Part shown: positions 8,301 through 16,027 of the stretch, one piece after another
Layout: each line of letters starts with the position of its first letter
Numbering within the stretch: the stretch's first letter is position 1
From: Chloroflexota bacterium
GTDB lineage: Bacteria > Chloroflexota > Anaerolineae > 4572-78 > J111
Length of the DNA stretch: 41,857 bases
Assembly: GCA_016860845.1 (NCBI GenBank)
Contig: BOKF01000069.1
Span: 1 to 41,857, forward strand
Direction of reading: 5' to 3'
The notes under the pieces: model-generated
The model's database searches: none
What the model saw: the letters and a program-made list of their open reading frames with translations, nothing else
Told to the model about the DNA's origin: nothing
Made by a program: the position numbers and the translations under genes

Positions 8301-9347
8301 GGCCAGGGCGCAGGCGACGGCCCGCACCTCGTCGTCTTCGTGAAAAAAGGGCGGCGCACCGAAGAGAACCAGCAGCACGTTGCCTTTATCGCCGACGGCC
8401 AGCTTGTTGACGCTGCCTTCGTAATGATAGATCATTTTTTGGGCGTCGCGCATAAAATTGATCAGGCGCAGGCCGGCTTCGGGGTCGTGGTCAAAGTCAA
8501 CGCCATCAAAGCCGACAAAACAGACGGTCATGGGTTTGAGTTCGGCCAGCATCCCTTTGTAGCCGGTTTCCAGGCTGCTGGAAATAGCGCCGGGGATATA
8601 GCTGCGCAGAACAGCCGCCACATGGGTCACCGCAGTGCCGTCGAGGGTGAGCCAGTCGGGGGCAGCAAGCGGCGTGGGCGGCTGTTCACGACCGGGGTGA
8701 GTGAGCAGATAGAAGCCAGGGGTAAGCTCGTCGGCCTGGGCCGACTGTTCGGCCAGGAGCCGCCAGGCAGCGGCATCGGCCACAATTTGACCGGCCTGGG
8801 CATGATTTTCGGCGTGGCTCATCGAGGCCATCGGCGCGCCGGCCAGGACGTACTCCCAGCGGCCAAATTCGCCGCCGGCGTGCATTTCCAGCACTTGGCC
8901 GGCGCTGAGACCGATCTTCATTTTCAACTCGACAGCGCTGTGACGGGTGGAAAGGGTGGCAAAGCGGCTCATCGCCGCCTGCATGGCAAAAGCGGCCCGC
9001 GCCGCCTGACCCACTGCTTCAGCCAGCCGATCCTTTTCGCACGGCCAGACCAGGCTCAGGGCATCGCCGCCAAATTTGACCACCTGGCCGCCATGAGACT
9101 CGACAGTAGTAATGAGCGCCTCAAATACCTGGTTGAGGATGGTGGTCAGTTCCTCGGCCCCGCGCACGCCAGCAGAGGCCAGCACCTCGGCCAGGTGGGT
9201 AAAGCCGGAGATGTCGGCAAAAGCGGTCGCCGCGTGGAAACGCTGCCAGGTACCGCCGAGTTTGCGGTGGGGGTTTTGGAGGATTAAGCGGGTAACTGGC
9301 GGCGGCGCGTAAATACTTAACGTATGTAGTTGTTCAGCGATGGTCAC
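5379..9347 (-). CDS. Class III adenylate/guanylate cyclase with AAA ATPase and TPR repeats (soluble adenylyl cyclase-like)
   Basis: This 1322-residue protein would make cyclic AMP or a related nucleotide in the cytoplasm. Two cyclase domains come first. The first (about 38-210) has the metal-binding pattern FADISGFT (Asp45) and KFGGDAL (Lys91, Asp95). The second (about 255-410) has VNLAARL with the transition-state pair Asn391 and Arg395. The complementary residues imply one composite active site. A STAND-like or AAA ATPase follows, with P-loop GEAGVGKS at 492-499 and Walker B LILLED near 630, then TPR units from about 860 to 1300. This order matches animal ADCY10. The start is GTG, with a GGGGGAG ribosome-binding site. 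It lies on the opposite strand, splitting trpC from trpF. Substrate and stimulus are not known. Confidence 0.93.
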   Translation of the reverse strand: MTIAEQLHTLSIYAPPPVTRLILQNPHRKLGGTWQRFHAATAFADISGFTHLAEVLASAGVRGAEELTTILNQVFEALITTVESHGGQVVKFGGDALSLVWPCEKDRLAEAVGQAARAAFAMQAAMSRFATLSTRHSAVELKMKIGLSAGQVLEMHAGGEFGRWEYVLAGAPMASMSHAENHAQAGQIVADAAAWRLLAEQSAQADELTPGFYLLTHPGREQPPTPLAAPDWLTLDGTAVTHVAAVLRSYIPGAISSSLETGYKGMLAELKPMTVCFVGFDGVDFDHDPEAGLRLINFMRDAQKMIYHYEGSVNKLAVGDKGNVLLVLFGAPPFFHEDDEVRAVACALALVKVAARHRLEASIGLAAGPLFAGPLGAPQRREYTVIGDTVNLAARLMQKAGPGQVWVDRSVQSQARRFFEYQDLGEIQVKGKTEPRGVYLALHEKEQDQEELVLSYLQSSQELTGRDRELTIIDSLADQVWRSAGQVLLLSGEAGVGKSRLAAELVRRWTERGGASYGGDCVSYGQKTPYLPWRGILSTLAGLSPRLPVPERLARLERLLHRLPIPATAAGAGELYWLDRLPLLADLLGLEAPETSLSRSLSDDLRRDNIFAAIRAIVLAEARLRPTLILLEDTHWSDELSLELAVNLAQELGSHPLWLVLAHRPLGNPVPLAYQRLLSLPYTSLLPVEELEPEAGVELAQAKLGVKSLPPALAELISRKGQGNPLFIEELVNSLLSLDTLKIENGECHITGDLDRLELPDTVQKVVLARIDRLPEAEKITLKVAAAIGRTFQRDLLEAVHPWVTASTTLNEHLDRLQAEDFTRQEAKESNLDFLFKHVITQEVAYETMLYSQRRDLHATIGAVLESRYAHNEGEIIDLLAYHYARSNRPDQALKYLRLAGQKALDGYANEAAIAYFSDALAVAGELELVKVQYDLLAGREQAYSRLGNRVAQVEDLTRMKQLALTEGNLAQQLETGNRRLLLAANLGDYHEAIRIAQKTLALAQQPGHQVWAARTLVNLGIAEWRQGRYDKARAAFQQALEIDGAAADDQLKATSLNYLGLIHTQMSDYEQARQDYQQALDLYRAIGDRGGEAGCANNLGLLEASLGRYEQAQHYYAQALSTSQTIGDRLREGISLNTLGQVQTILGDYRLAQDNLEHSLSLRNSIGDRRGAAFCLHDLGHLYLARGQADEAVRHFHAACDLRKELGETGNYVASLAAKGQASLAAGDLVLAYQCLREALDSLQNGSGSGEYPPQAIWWIYAQVCRARGDEAEGRQALQQAYTLITAKADLIRHPEIRRSYLENVHINAAVLTEMAQVSSE

Positions 9348-9473
9348 AATCGGTCTCCCCCAAGACTAATGGCTAGTCCCTGGGTACTATTTTAACACAA
9401 AAAAGTAGAAATCCAGTTTGAGGGGATAGATTCTTAAGGATGTTAAGAATATTAATGCCGCGAGTCGGGGCAT

Positions 9474-9503
9474 TTGTTCAATAGGACAATAGTTTAGTAT
9501 ACT
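9474..9503 (+). promoter_or_regulatory. Possible promoter for the trpF-SDR-trpB-trpS-trpA block
   Basis: TTGTTC at 9474-9479 and TATACT at 9498-9503 are separated by 18 bases, 84 bases before trpF. A separate promoter is expected because the minus-strand cyclase gene cuts these genes off from the trpE promoter. No second T-box, leader peptide or attenuator was seen in 9348-9586, so this half of the pathway seems not to share the tRNA-Trp control. Confidence 0.4.
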
Positions 9504-9507
9504 GAAA

Positions 9508-9526
9508 CGTGATGCGTGATGCGTAA
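9508..9526 (+). repeat. CGTGATGCGTGATG repeat upstream of trpF
   Basis: The 14-base string CGTGATGCGTGATG at 9508-9521 recurs exactly at 13331-13344 and 41779-41792, and inverted at 13367-13380. It lies between the putative promoter and the trpF ribosome-binding site. The rest of 9348-9586 has no recognisable gene. Confidence 0.8.
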
Positions 9527-9586
9527 GGAGTTGATATGACAGCTTTTGAGGAGCAGGGGTTGGGAGAGGTAGCGAGGAAATGAGTC

Positions 9587-10327
9587 ATGGTTAAAGTTAA
9601 AATTTGTGGAATCACCAATTTAGAGGATGCTCTCGTGGCGGTCGAAGCAGGGGCAGATTTGCTAGGCTTTATCTTTTACAAGCCGAGTCCCCGCTATATC
9701 AGGCCGGAGGTGGTGCGGGAGATCGTGGCAGGTTGCAGGTTGCAGGTCGCCAGGGATAGAGGTCAGGTATCAGGGGCTGGGGACTGGAAACTGAATGGGG
9801 AGTATGACGCAACACGCAATACGCAATACGTCTCTCCTCTTTTCGTCGGCGTCTTTGTTAACTCTCCCCTTGAAGCTGTTGCTCACATCCTTGACTTCTG
9901 CAAGCTCGATGCGGCCCAGTTGCATGGGGAGGAATCGCCGGAATTTGTCGCCCATTTTCAGGGCCGCGCTTTCAAAGCGTTGCGACCTGAATCACTAGAG
10001 GAAGCCGAAGTGCTTATTCAAAAATACTCCCCTTCCAATCTTCCAATCTTCCAATCTTCCCACCTTCCCACCTTCCTCCTCGATGCCTACCATCCTCACC
10101 TCTACGGCGGCACCGGCCACGTCGCCGATTGGCGCATGGCGGCCCATATCGCCTGGCGTTATCCGATCATGCTGGCTGGGAGTCTGACCCCGGAGAATGT
10201 GGCCGAGGCGGTGCAGGAAGTCCAACCGTGGGGTGTTGATGTAAGTAGCGGGGTGGAGCAAGAAAAAGGTCGCAAAGACCACAACAAGGTGCGAGCGTTT
10301 GTGGCGGCAGTCAGAAGTTTAGTGTGA
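9587..10327 (+). CDS. trpF: Phosphoribosylanthranilate isomerase with two in-frame insertions
   Basis: TrpF catalyses the Amadori rearrangement that follows TrpD. KICGIT holds the catalytic Cys7, and LLDAYHPHLYGGTG holds the catalytic Asp166. At 246 residues it is longer than the usual 200-220. The excess lies in two segments: about residues 47-83 (between helix 2 and strand LFVGVFVN) and about 147-163 (just before LLDAY). Both are encoded by repeat-like DNA and both fall at helix-to-strand junctions on the non-catalytic side of the barrel. GAGG precedes the ATG. The reading frame is unbroken and both catalytic residues remain, so it is probably functional. Confidence 0.95.
   Translation: MVKVKICGITNLEDALVAVEAGADLLGFIFYKPSPRYIRPEVVREIVAGCRLQVARDRGQVSGAGDWKLNGEYDATRNTQYVSPLFVGVFVNSPLEAVAHILDFCKLDAAQLHGEESPEFVAHFQGRAFKALRPESLEEAEVLIQKYSPSNLPIFQSSHLPTFLLDAYHPHLYGGTGHVADWRMAAHIAWRYPIMLAGSLTPENVAEAVQEVQPWGVDVSSGVEQEKGRKDHNKVRAFVAAVRSLV
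9727..9836 (+). repeat. Composite repeat inserted in frame in trpF (first site)
   Basis: The segment chains GGTTGCAGGTTGCAGGT, a GGTCAGGTATCAGGGG stretch and a CGCAACACGCAATACGCAATACG tract. The last uses the same short words as the GTGTTGCGTATTGCGTAATACG repeat at 39094-39116 between yebC and ftsK. It adds about 37 residues to TrpF. Confidence 0.75.
10028..10077 (+). repeat. CTTCCAAT/CTTCCCAC tandem repeat inserted in frame in trpF (second site)
   Basis: Three CTTCCAAT units are followed by two CTTCCCAC units. The tract adds about 16 residues just before the strand that carries Asp166. A related CTTCCAGCCTTCCAATTC tract lies between genes at 25904-25925. Confidence 0.8.
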
Positions 10328-10383
10328 ACAGGTGAAGGTAAACTCTTCACCCGCGCAGCCTTCAGCAAAGGAATATCAGAAAG

Positions 10384-11970
10384 ATGGCAAACTATTTTAA
10401 CAAAGTCCTTGTAACTGGAGCCACGGGCTACGTCGGTGGGCGGCTCATCCCGCGCCTGTTAGAAGCAGGCTACTCGGTGCGTGCCCTGGTACGTGACCCC
10501 AACCGCTTACAGGGCCGGCCCTGGTCTGACCAGATCGAAGTAGTTGTTGGTGACGTCTTAAACCCGGACTCCTTACCTACGGCCATGGCTGGAATCGAAG
10601 CCGCCTATTACCTGATCCACAGCATGAGCGACAGCGCCAACTTTCATCAACGCGATTTAATGGCCGCCCGCAACTTTGCCAGGGCTGCCCATGCCACCGG
10701 GATTAAGCGGCTAATCTACCTGGGGGGACTGGGCGACTCGGCCGCCGACCTGTCCCAACATTTGCGCTCGCGCCAAGAGACCGGCACGGTGTTGTGCGAG
10801 GCCGGCGTGCCGGTTACTGAATTTCGCGCTGCTATTATCGTCGGTGCCGGGAGTATTTCTTTTGAAATGATCCGCAATCTAACCGAGCGCCTGCCGGTAA
10901 TGATCTGCCCGCGCTGGGTCTTTACCCGCACTCAACCCATTAGTGTCCGCAACCTTTTGGATTACCTGGTGGCCACTCTGGAAACGCCGGAGAGCGCCGG
11001 TCAGGTGATCGAGATTGGTGGACCGGAGGTGATGACTTATGCTGAGATGATGTTGGGCTACGCCCAGGTGCGGGGACTGCGCCGCTGGCTGATCGCGGTA
11101 CCGGTGCTAACGCCGCGCCTGTCGTCTTACTGGGTCCACTGGATGACACCCGTTCCGGCGGTCATTGCCCGCCCCTTGATCGAGGGCCTGCGTAACGAAG
11201 TTGTGGTGCGAGATGATAAAGCTCGCCACATTTTTGCCCAGATTCAGCCGGTTGATTATGAGACAGCCGTTAGCCAGGCGCTGGATCAGCTGGAACGGGG
11301 CCATATAGAGACCGTGTGGAGCGACGCCCTGGTCACGAGTCAGGGGGACTTAACCCCGGTGATTTTGACCCAAACGCAGGGCCTGATTATCGAACGACGA
11401 CAACAAATAGTAGCCGCCCCCGCAGAAGCGGTTTTCCGAATTTTCAGTGGGCTAGGAGGCAAACGGGGCTGGCTTTATGCCAACTGGGCCTGGCAACTGC
11501 GGGGTTTGTTAGACCGTTTGGTCGGCGGGGTAGGCTTACGCCGGGGGCGACGGAACCCCGATGAAGTGCGGGTAGGGGATGCACTCGACTTTTGGCGGGT
11601 GGAAGCTATTGAACCGGATCACCTGCTGCGGTTACGTGCCGAGATGAAGGTTCCCGGCCTGGCTTGGCTTCAATTTGAGGCCGAATCTCAGGCCAATGAT
11701 GGCACGGTGCTGGTGCAGACTGCTTTCTTTGCACCCAAGGGGTTATTTGGTCAACTCTACTGGTACCTACTTTATCCTATGCACCGGCTGATCTTTTCGG
11801 GCATGATCAAGCGAGTAGGCTGGCGGGCCGAAGCCTTTGAACGCGGGGCAGACCCCTTTCCACCAGGCCCATCCCTCCTGCGGCAAAGGCAGACATTGGC
11901 CGGGATTATGCTGGCTGTGGCTGTGGCCCTGGTGGTTATTATCATTATGCGTTTTCGGCGGCGAGATTGA
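10384..11970 (+). CDS. SDR-family NAD(P)-binding protein with C-terminal DUF2867 domain and membrane anchor
   Basis: The N-terminal half is an atypical short-chain dehydrogenase/reductase with dinucleotide-binding motif TGATGYVG at residues 11-18, of the NmrA-like/epimerase type. Residues about 340-480 resemble DUF2867, a polyketide-cyclase-like fold, with AAPAEAVFRIF and the WRVEAIEP region. The last 25 residues (LAGIMLAVAVALVVIII, then Arg-rich) form a transmembrane helix, so it is probably anchored with its bulk in the cytoplasm. The substrate is unknown. It lies between trpF and trpB on the same strand with short gaps, so it is probably cotranscribed, but no role in tryptophan synthesis is known for the family. 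Confidence 0.85.
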   Translation: MANYFNKVLVTGATGYVGGRLIPRLLEAGYSVRALVRDPNRLQGRPWSDQIEVVVGDVLNPDSLPTAMAGIEAAYYLIHSMSDSANFHQRDLMAARNFARAAHATGIKRLIYLGGLGDSAADLSQHLRSRQETGTVLCEAGVPVTEFRAAIIVGAGSISFEMIRNLTERLPVMICPRWVFTRTQPISVRNLLDYLVATLETPESAGQVIEIGGPEVMTYAEMMLGYAQVRGLRRWLIAVPVLTPRLSSYWVHWMTPVPAVIARPLIEGLRNEVVVRDDKARHIFAQIQPVDYETAVSQALDQLERGHIETVWSDALVTSQGDLTPVILTQTQGLIIERRQQIVAAPAEAVFRIFSGLGGKRGWLYANWAWQLRGLLDRLVGGVGLRRGRRNPDEVRVGDALDFWRVEAIEPDHLLRLRAEMKVPGLAWLQFEAESQANDGTVLVQTAFFAPKGLFGQLYWYLLYPMHRLIFSGMIKRVGWRAEAFERGADPFPPGPSLLRQRQTLAGIMLAVAVALVVIIIMRFRRRD

Positions 11971-12034
11971 TTGAAGCCGGATAACCGAGCTAACCCACAA
12001 GACTATCTACCATTATGATATTTAGGGAGTTTTA

Positions 12035-13321
12035 ATGAACACATCATCCAAAGGAAAATTCGGTCCCTACGGCGGGCAGTTTGTGCCAGAAACGCTGATG
12101 CCGGCCCTGGCCGAACTGGAAACTGCGTATGAAGCGGCTAAAAATGATCCGGAGTTCCAGGCCGAATTTCAACATTTACTTAAAACCTACGTCGGCCGGC
12201 CAACACCGCTGACCTATGCCGGGCGGCTGACAGCGCATTTGGGGGGGGCCAAAATTTACCTCAAGCGCGAGGATTTGACCCACACCGGGGCGCACAAAAT
12301 CAACAATGCTTTGGGTCAGGCCCTGCTGGCCAAGCGCATGGGCAAGCGGCGCATCGTGGCCGAAACCGGGGCCGGGCAGCATGGCGTCGGCAGTGCGACG
12401 GCTTGCGCCCTGCTGGGGCTGGAGTGTATTGTTTACATGGGCGAGGTGGATATGGCCCGCCAGCAGCCCAATGTCTTTCGCATGCGCTTGACGGGGACGG
12501 AAGTGCGGCCGGTCAGCAGCGGCAGCCGCACCTTGAAGGACGCCATCAACGAGGCTATCCGCGATTGGGTGACCAATGTGCGGACGACCCATTACCTGCT
12601 CGGCTCGGTGCTGGGACCACACCCCTATCCGACAATGGTCCGTGATTTCCAGAGCGTAATTGGGCAGGAAGCCCGCGCTCAAATTTTGGAGGCCGAAGGT
12701 CGTTTGCCCGATTTGTTGCTGGCCTGTGTCGGGGGCGGGTCAAATGCCATGGGCCTGTTTCATCCTTTTTTGGAAGATAAAGCGGTGGATATGCTGGGGG
12801 TCGAAGCGGGGGGCAGCGGCATCGAGACCGGGAAGCACGCGGCCAGGTTTGCTACGCCGCCCCTCACCCCCGGCTCCTCTCCCCAATGGGGAGAGGGGGG
12901 AAAAGAGACTCCCCTCCCCCTGACAGGGGGAGGGGGTCGTTCTCTTGTTGAGGCGCGCTTGGGCGTATTGCATGGTACCAAATCCTTTGTGCTGCAAACG
13001 CCCGATGGGCAAATTGCCGAAACCCATTCGATCAGCGCCGGGCTGGATTATCCTTCGGTTGGGCCGGAGCATGCCTGGTTGCGCGATCAGGAACGGGCGG
13101 GTTATACTTACGCCACCGACGCCGAAGCCCTCGCTGCGGTCAAAGTTCTCAGCGAAATGGAAGGCATCATTCCGGCCCTGGAGTCGGCCCACGCCATCGC
13201 CGAAGTGATCAAACGCGCCCCGACCATGTCCAAAAACAGCATCATCATCGTCAACCTGTCGGGGCGCGGGGATAAAGATCTGGATACCATTATGAGGGAG
13301 TTAGGAAAACATAATGCGTAA
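12035..13321 (+). CDS. trpB: Tryptophan synthase beta chain with in-frame insertion
   Basis: TrpB condenses indole with serine using PLP. PLP-lysine Lys88 is in GAHKINNA, catalytic Glu110 is in ETGAGQHG, and the phosphate loop GGGSNA is at 233-238. [17 protein letters not shown] follows later, and the protein ends with [10 protein letters not shown]. At 428 residues it exceeds the usual 390-400. About 33 extra residues (near 273-307), rich in Pro and Gly, lie between GIETGKHA and GVLHG and are encoded by palindromic repeat DNA. The insertion falls in a surface loop, so activity is probably retained. The last residues (HNA) and the stop run into a CGTGATGCG repeat. AGGGAG precedes the ATG. This is the TrpB1 type that partners TrpA. 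Confidence 0.96.
   Translation: MNTSSKGKFGPYGGQFVPETLMPALAELETAYEAAKNDPEFQAEFQHLLKTYVGRPTPLTYAGRLTAHLGGAKIYLKREDLTHTGAHKINNALGQALLAKRMGKRRIVAETGAGQHGVGSATACALLGLECIVYMGEVDMARQQPNVFRMRLTGTEVRPVSSGSRTLKDAINEAIRDWVTNVRTTHYLLGSVLGPHPYPTMVRDFQSVIGQEARAQILEAEGRLPDLLLACVGGGSNAMGLFHPFLEDKAVDMLGVEAGGSGIETGKHAARFATPPLTPGSSPQWGEGGKETPLPLTGGGGRSLVEARLGVLHGTKSFVLQTPDGQIAETHSISAGLDYPSVGPEHAWLRDQERAGYTYATDAEALAAVKVLSEMEGIIPALESAHAIAEVIKRAPTMSKNSIIIVNLSGRGDKDLDTIMRELGKHNA
12869..12936 (+). repeat. Double palindrome inserted in frame in trpB
   Basis: CCTCTCCCCAATGGGGAGAGG (12876-12896 region) and CCCTCCCCCTGACAGGGGGAGGG (12912-12934 region) are back-to-back palindromes, each able to form a strong hairpin. 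Such units look like an intergenic repeat, yet here they are read through in frame within a conserved enzyme gene. Confidence 0.8.
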
Positions 13322-13330
13322 AACGTAAAA

Positions 13331-13380
13331 CGTGATGCGTGATGCATAAGATTTCCAAGTGTCACACATCACGCATCACG
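13331..13380. repeat. Inverted CGTGATGCGTGATG repeat between trpB and trpS
   Basis: CGTGATGCGTGATG at 13331-13344 is exactly inverted at 13367-13380, giving a 14-bp stem with a 22-base loop. It fills most of the 84-base gap between trpB and trpS and begins at the trpB stop codon. It could slow transcription or protect the trpB mRNA end. No T run follows, so it is not a typical terminator. Confidence 0.8.
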
Positions 13381-13405
13381 TATCATTCATTCTGAGGAGT
13401 CTTTT

Positions 13406-14410
13406 ATGAACAATGCTCAATCCGATAAAAAACGCGTCTTCTCCGGCATCCAGCCTTCGGGGAATTTGCATATTGGAAATTACCTGGGGGCGATCAAGAA
13501 CTGGGTGGCGGAGCAGCACAAATACCACAATGTCTTCTGTATTGTTGACCTGCACGCGCTGACTGTGCCGCAAGACCCGGCGGAATTGTACCCAAAAACG
13601 CGGGAGGTGGCCATGCTCTACCTGGCCTGCGGTATCTCCCTGGAACACTGCGCCATCTTTGTTCAGAGCCACATCCCGGCCCACTCCGAGCTGACCTGGC
13701 TGCTTAACTGCGTCACCCCCCTCGGCTGGCTGGAGCGAATGACCCAGTACAAAGATAAAGCCGCCAAGCAGGAGAGCGTCAGCACGGGCTTAATTGATTA
13801 CCCGGTGCTGATGGCCGCCGACATCATTCTTTACGACAGCCACTACGTGCCGGTGGGCGAAGATCAGAAGCAGCACGTCGAACTCACCCGCGACATTGCG
13901 ATCCGCTTCAATAATCTCTACGGCGAAACCTTTGTCGTGCCCGAGGTGCTTATCCCTAAAGCCGGGGCGCGGGTCAAGGGGCTGGACGACCCAACGGCCA
14001 AGATGAGCAAGAGCAGCACCACCCAGGGCCATGCCCTGCGCCTGCTCGACCCGCCCGATGTGCTGCGCAAGTCCATCATGCGGGCCACCACCGACTCGCT
14101 TAACCGAATTGCTTTTGATCAGGAAAATCAGCCCGGCGTCTACAACCTGCTCAATATCTACCAGGCGATTACCCACAAGAGCGAAGTAGAGATTCTGGCC
14201 GAATTTGAGGGCAAGGGCTACGGCAACCTCAAAAAGCAGGTGGCCGAGGTGGTCATCGCCACTTTAGAGCCGGTCCAGGCTCAGTATCACCAGATGGCCA
14301 AAGACCCGGTCACCATCGAGCAGATTCTCCAAGAAGGCGCGGATCGAGTCCGGCCCCTGGCCGAACACCGGCTGCATGTGGCCCAGGAAAGATTGGGATT
14401 ACGAAAATAA
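13406..14410 (+). CDS. trpS: Tryptophanyl-tRNA synthetase
   Basis: TrpS charges tRNA-Trp. It is a class I synthetase of 334 residues, the normal bacterial length. The HIGH-equivalent [14 protein letters not shown] lies at residues 17-30 (His22-Ile-Gly-Asn25), and KMSKS is at 199-203. TGAGGAG precedes the ATG. Its place among the trp biosynthetic genes links synthesis of the amino acid with its use. Charging of tRNA-Trp is the signal that the T-box upstream of trpE reads, so TrpS activity feeds back on trpE expression. Confidence 0.97.
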   Translation: MNNAQSDKKRVFSGIQPSGNLHIGNYLGAIKNWVAEQHKYHNVFCIVDLHALTVPQDPAELYPKTREVAMLYLACGISLEHCAIFVQSHIPAHSELTWLLNCVTPLGWLERMTQYKDKAAKQESVSTGLIDYPVLMAADIILYDSHYVPVGEDQKQHVELTRDIAIRFNNLYGETFVVPEVLIPKAGARVKGLDDPTAKMSKSSTTQGHALRLLDPPDVLRKSIMRATTDSLNRIAFDQENQPGVYNLLNIYQAITHKSEVEILAEFEGKGYGNLKKQVAEVVIATLEPVQAQYHQMAKDPVTIEQILQEGADRVRPLAEHRLHVAQERLGLRK

Positions 14411-14420
14411 AGAGAATAAG

Positions 14421-15194
14421 ATGAACGGTATCGAACGTATCAAAAACGCCTTCAAAAAAGATCGGCCGGCCTTTATGCCTTACTCCGTGTTGGGTTATCC
14501 TGACCGGGCGGGCGGGTTGGCAACGATTAAAACCCTGGTCGAGGCCGGGGCTGATCTGTTAGAACTGGGGGTACCCTTCTCTGACCCTCTGGCCGATGGC
14601 CCGACCATTCAGGTAGCCACCCAGAAATCGCTGGAAAACGGGACCACCGTCAAAGACTGCCTGGCTCAAGTGCGCGAGTTGCGCCAGCAGGGGATCGAGA
14701 CCCCGGCGCTGTTGATGGGCTACATCAACCCGATCCTGGCCTATGGCCTCGAAAAATTTGTGGCCGATGCGGCTGCGGTGGGGGTGGACGGCCTGATCGT
14801 GCCGGATTTACCTCCCGAAGAGGCAGAGGAATTGGAGAGCGCTTGTAATGACCACGGCCTGGCCCTGGTTTACCTGCTGGCTCCGACCAGCACACCGGAG
14901 CGGATTAAGCTGGCGGCGGAAAAGTCGCAGGGCTTCATTTACCTGGTTTCGCTGACCGGCGTGACCGGCGCGCGCAACGAACTGCCGCCGGACCTGGCCG
15001 AATTTGTGGCCCGGGTGCGGGCGCAAACCAGCACCCCGCTGGCGGTCGGTTTTGGCATTGCCACCAGCGAGCAGGCGCGCGCCGTGGGCCAACTGGCCGA
15101 TGGCGTTATCGTCGGCAGCGCCCTGGTCAAACGCGCCGCCCAGTCGCCGGAGAAGGTGCGGGAGCTGGCCGAGGAGCTGCGCGCGGCGTTATAG
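14421..15194 (+). CDS. trpA: Tryptophan synthase alpha chain
   Basis: TrpA splits indole-3-glycerol phosphate and passes indole to TrpB. The 257-residue protein has the catalytic pair Glu48 and Asp59 in [15 protein letters not shown]. Further family motifs are [21 protein letters not shown] and VGFGIAT. The ATG at 14421 gives the normal N-terminus ([10 protein letters not shown]). A frame-consistent upstream ATG at 14376 overlaps trpS and would add 15 unlikely residues. It starts 11 bases after trpS, so the two are probably cotranscribed. It ends two bases before the convergent ABC transporter gene, leaving no room for a separate terminator. Confidence 0.97.
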   Translation: MNGIERIKNAFKKDRPAFMPYSVLGYPDRAGGLATIKTLVEAGADLLELGVPFSDPLADGPTIQVATQKSLENGTTVKDCLAQVRELRQQGIETPALLMGYINPILAYGLEKFVADAAAVGVDGLIVPDLPPEEAEELESACNDHGLALVYLLAPTSTPERIKLAAEKSQGFIYLVSLTGVTGARNELPPDLAEFVARVRAQTSTPLAVGFGIATSEQARAVGQLADGVIVGSALVKRAAQSPEKVRELAEELRAAL

Positions 15195-15196
15195 CT

Positions 15197-15952
15197 TTAA
15201 TGCTCCAACACCTGGGACAAAAACTCCTTGGTCCGTTCCTCTTTGGGCTGACTGAAGATGGAGGCCGGCGTGCCGGCTTCGACGATCTGGCCCTGGTCAA
15301 AAAAGTACATGCGGCCGGCGACAGCTTTGGCAAAGCCCATTTCGTGGGTGACGACGAGCATGGTCATGCCGCTCCGGGCCAGCTCGATCATCACGTCGAG
15401 GACTTCTTTAATCATTTCCGGGTCAAGCGCCGAGGTCGGCTCGTCGAAGAGCATGACCTTTGGCTGCATGGCCAGGGCGCGGGCAATCGCCACCCGCTGC
15501 TGCTGGCCGCCTGATAATTGGCCGGGGTACTTCTTGGCCTGTTCCGGAATACCCACCCGCTCCAGCAACTGCATCGCGACCTCTTCCGCCTTTTCCCGGT
15601 CCCATTTGCGCACCCACAGCGGGGCCAGGGTGATGTTATCGAGCACGGTCAGGTGGGGAAACAGGTTGAACGATTGGAAAACCATGCCGGTCTCCATGCG
15701 CACCTGCTCGATGTTGCGCACATCGTGGGTCAGCTCGATGCCGTCCACAATGATCCGGCCGCGCTGGTGCTCCTCCAGCCGGTTCAGGGTGCGAATAAAG
15801 GTTGACTTACCTGAGCCGGACGGGCCGAAGATAACGCCGACTTCTCCCTTGTAAACGTCCATATTGATCCCGCGCAGGGCATGGTATTGGCCGTACCACT
15901 TGTGGACATCCCGGCAGATGATGATGGGTTGTTCAGCGCCGTTTTCGTTCAT
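15197..15952 (-). CDS. aapP: Amino-acid ABC transporter ATP-binding protein (AapP/GlnQ type)
   Basis: This ATPase powers the two permeases encoded just upstream. Walker A is GPSGSGKS with Lys49, the Q-loop is [14 protein letters not shown], the signature is LSGGQQQR, Walker B is [14 protein letters not shown] and the switch His is in VVTHEMGFA. The ATG at 15952 is preferred because GGGGAG lies upstream and it gives the usual short N-terminus. An upstream in-frame start would add 19 atypical residues. It is the last gene of a minus-strand operon and follows a palindrome at 15993-16019. The exact amino acid moved cannot be told from the ATPase. Confidence 0.95.
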   Translation of the reverse strand: MNENGAEQPIIICRDVHKWYGQYHALRGINMDVYKGEVGVIFGPSGSGKSTFIRTLNRLEEHQRGRIIVDGIELTHDVRNIEQVRMETGMVFQSFNLFPHLTVLDNITLAPLWVRKWDREKAEEVAMQLLERVGIPEQAKKYPGQLSGGQQQRVAIARALAMQPKVMLFDEPTSALDPEMIKEVLDVMIELARSGMTMLVVTHEMGFAKAVAGRMYFFDQGQIVEAGTPASIFSQPKEERTKEFLSQVLEH

Positions 15953-15992
15953 GATGATCTCCCCATACAGGTGCGTCCCAAAATGTGGTAAC

Positions 15993-16019
15993 GTAGGACA
16001 AGTTGGCAACTTGTCCTAC
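15993..16019. repeat. GTAGGACAAGTTG palindrome between permease and ATPase genes
   Basis: GTAGGACAAGTTG at 15993-16005 is exactly inverted at 16007-16019 around a single central base. In the transcript it would form a stable hairpin in the 75-base gap before the ATPase gene. No T run follows on the minus strand, so partial termination or mRNA end protection is more likely than full termination. Confidence 0.8.
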
Positions 16020-16027
16020 AGAACCGC

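Noticed and set aside
8019..9287. Long plus-strand open frame (422 codons) opposite the cyclase gene
   Set aside because: It is a shadow of the GC-rich cyclase gene, whose domains and catalytic residues are clear; the plus-strand product resembles no family.
11316..11564. Alternative-frame reading frames within the SDR gene
   Set aside because: They overlap conserved codons of the SDR-DUF2867 protein and lack start signals.
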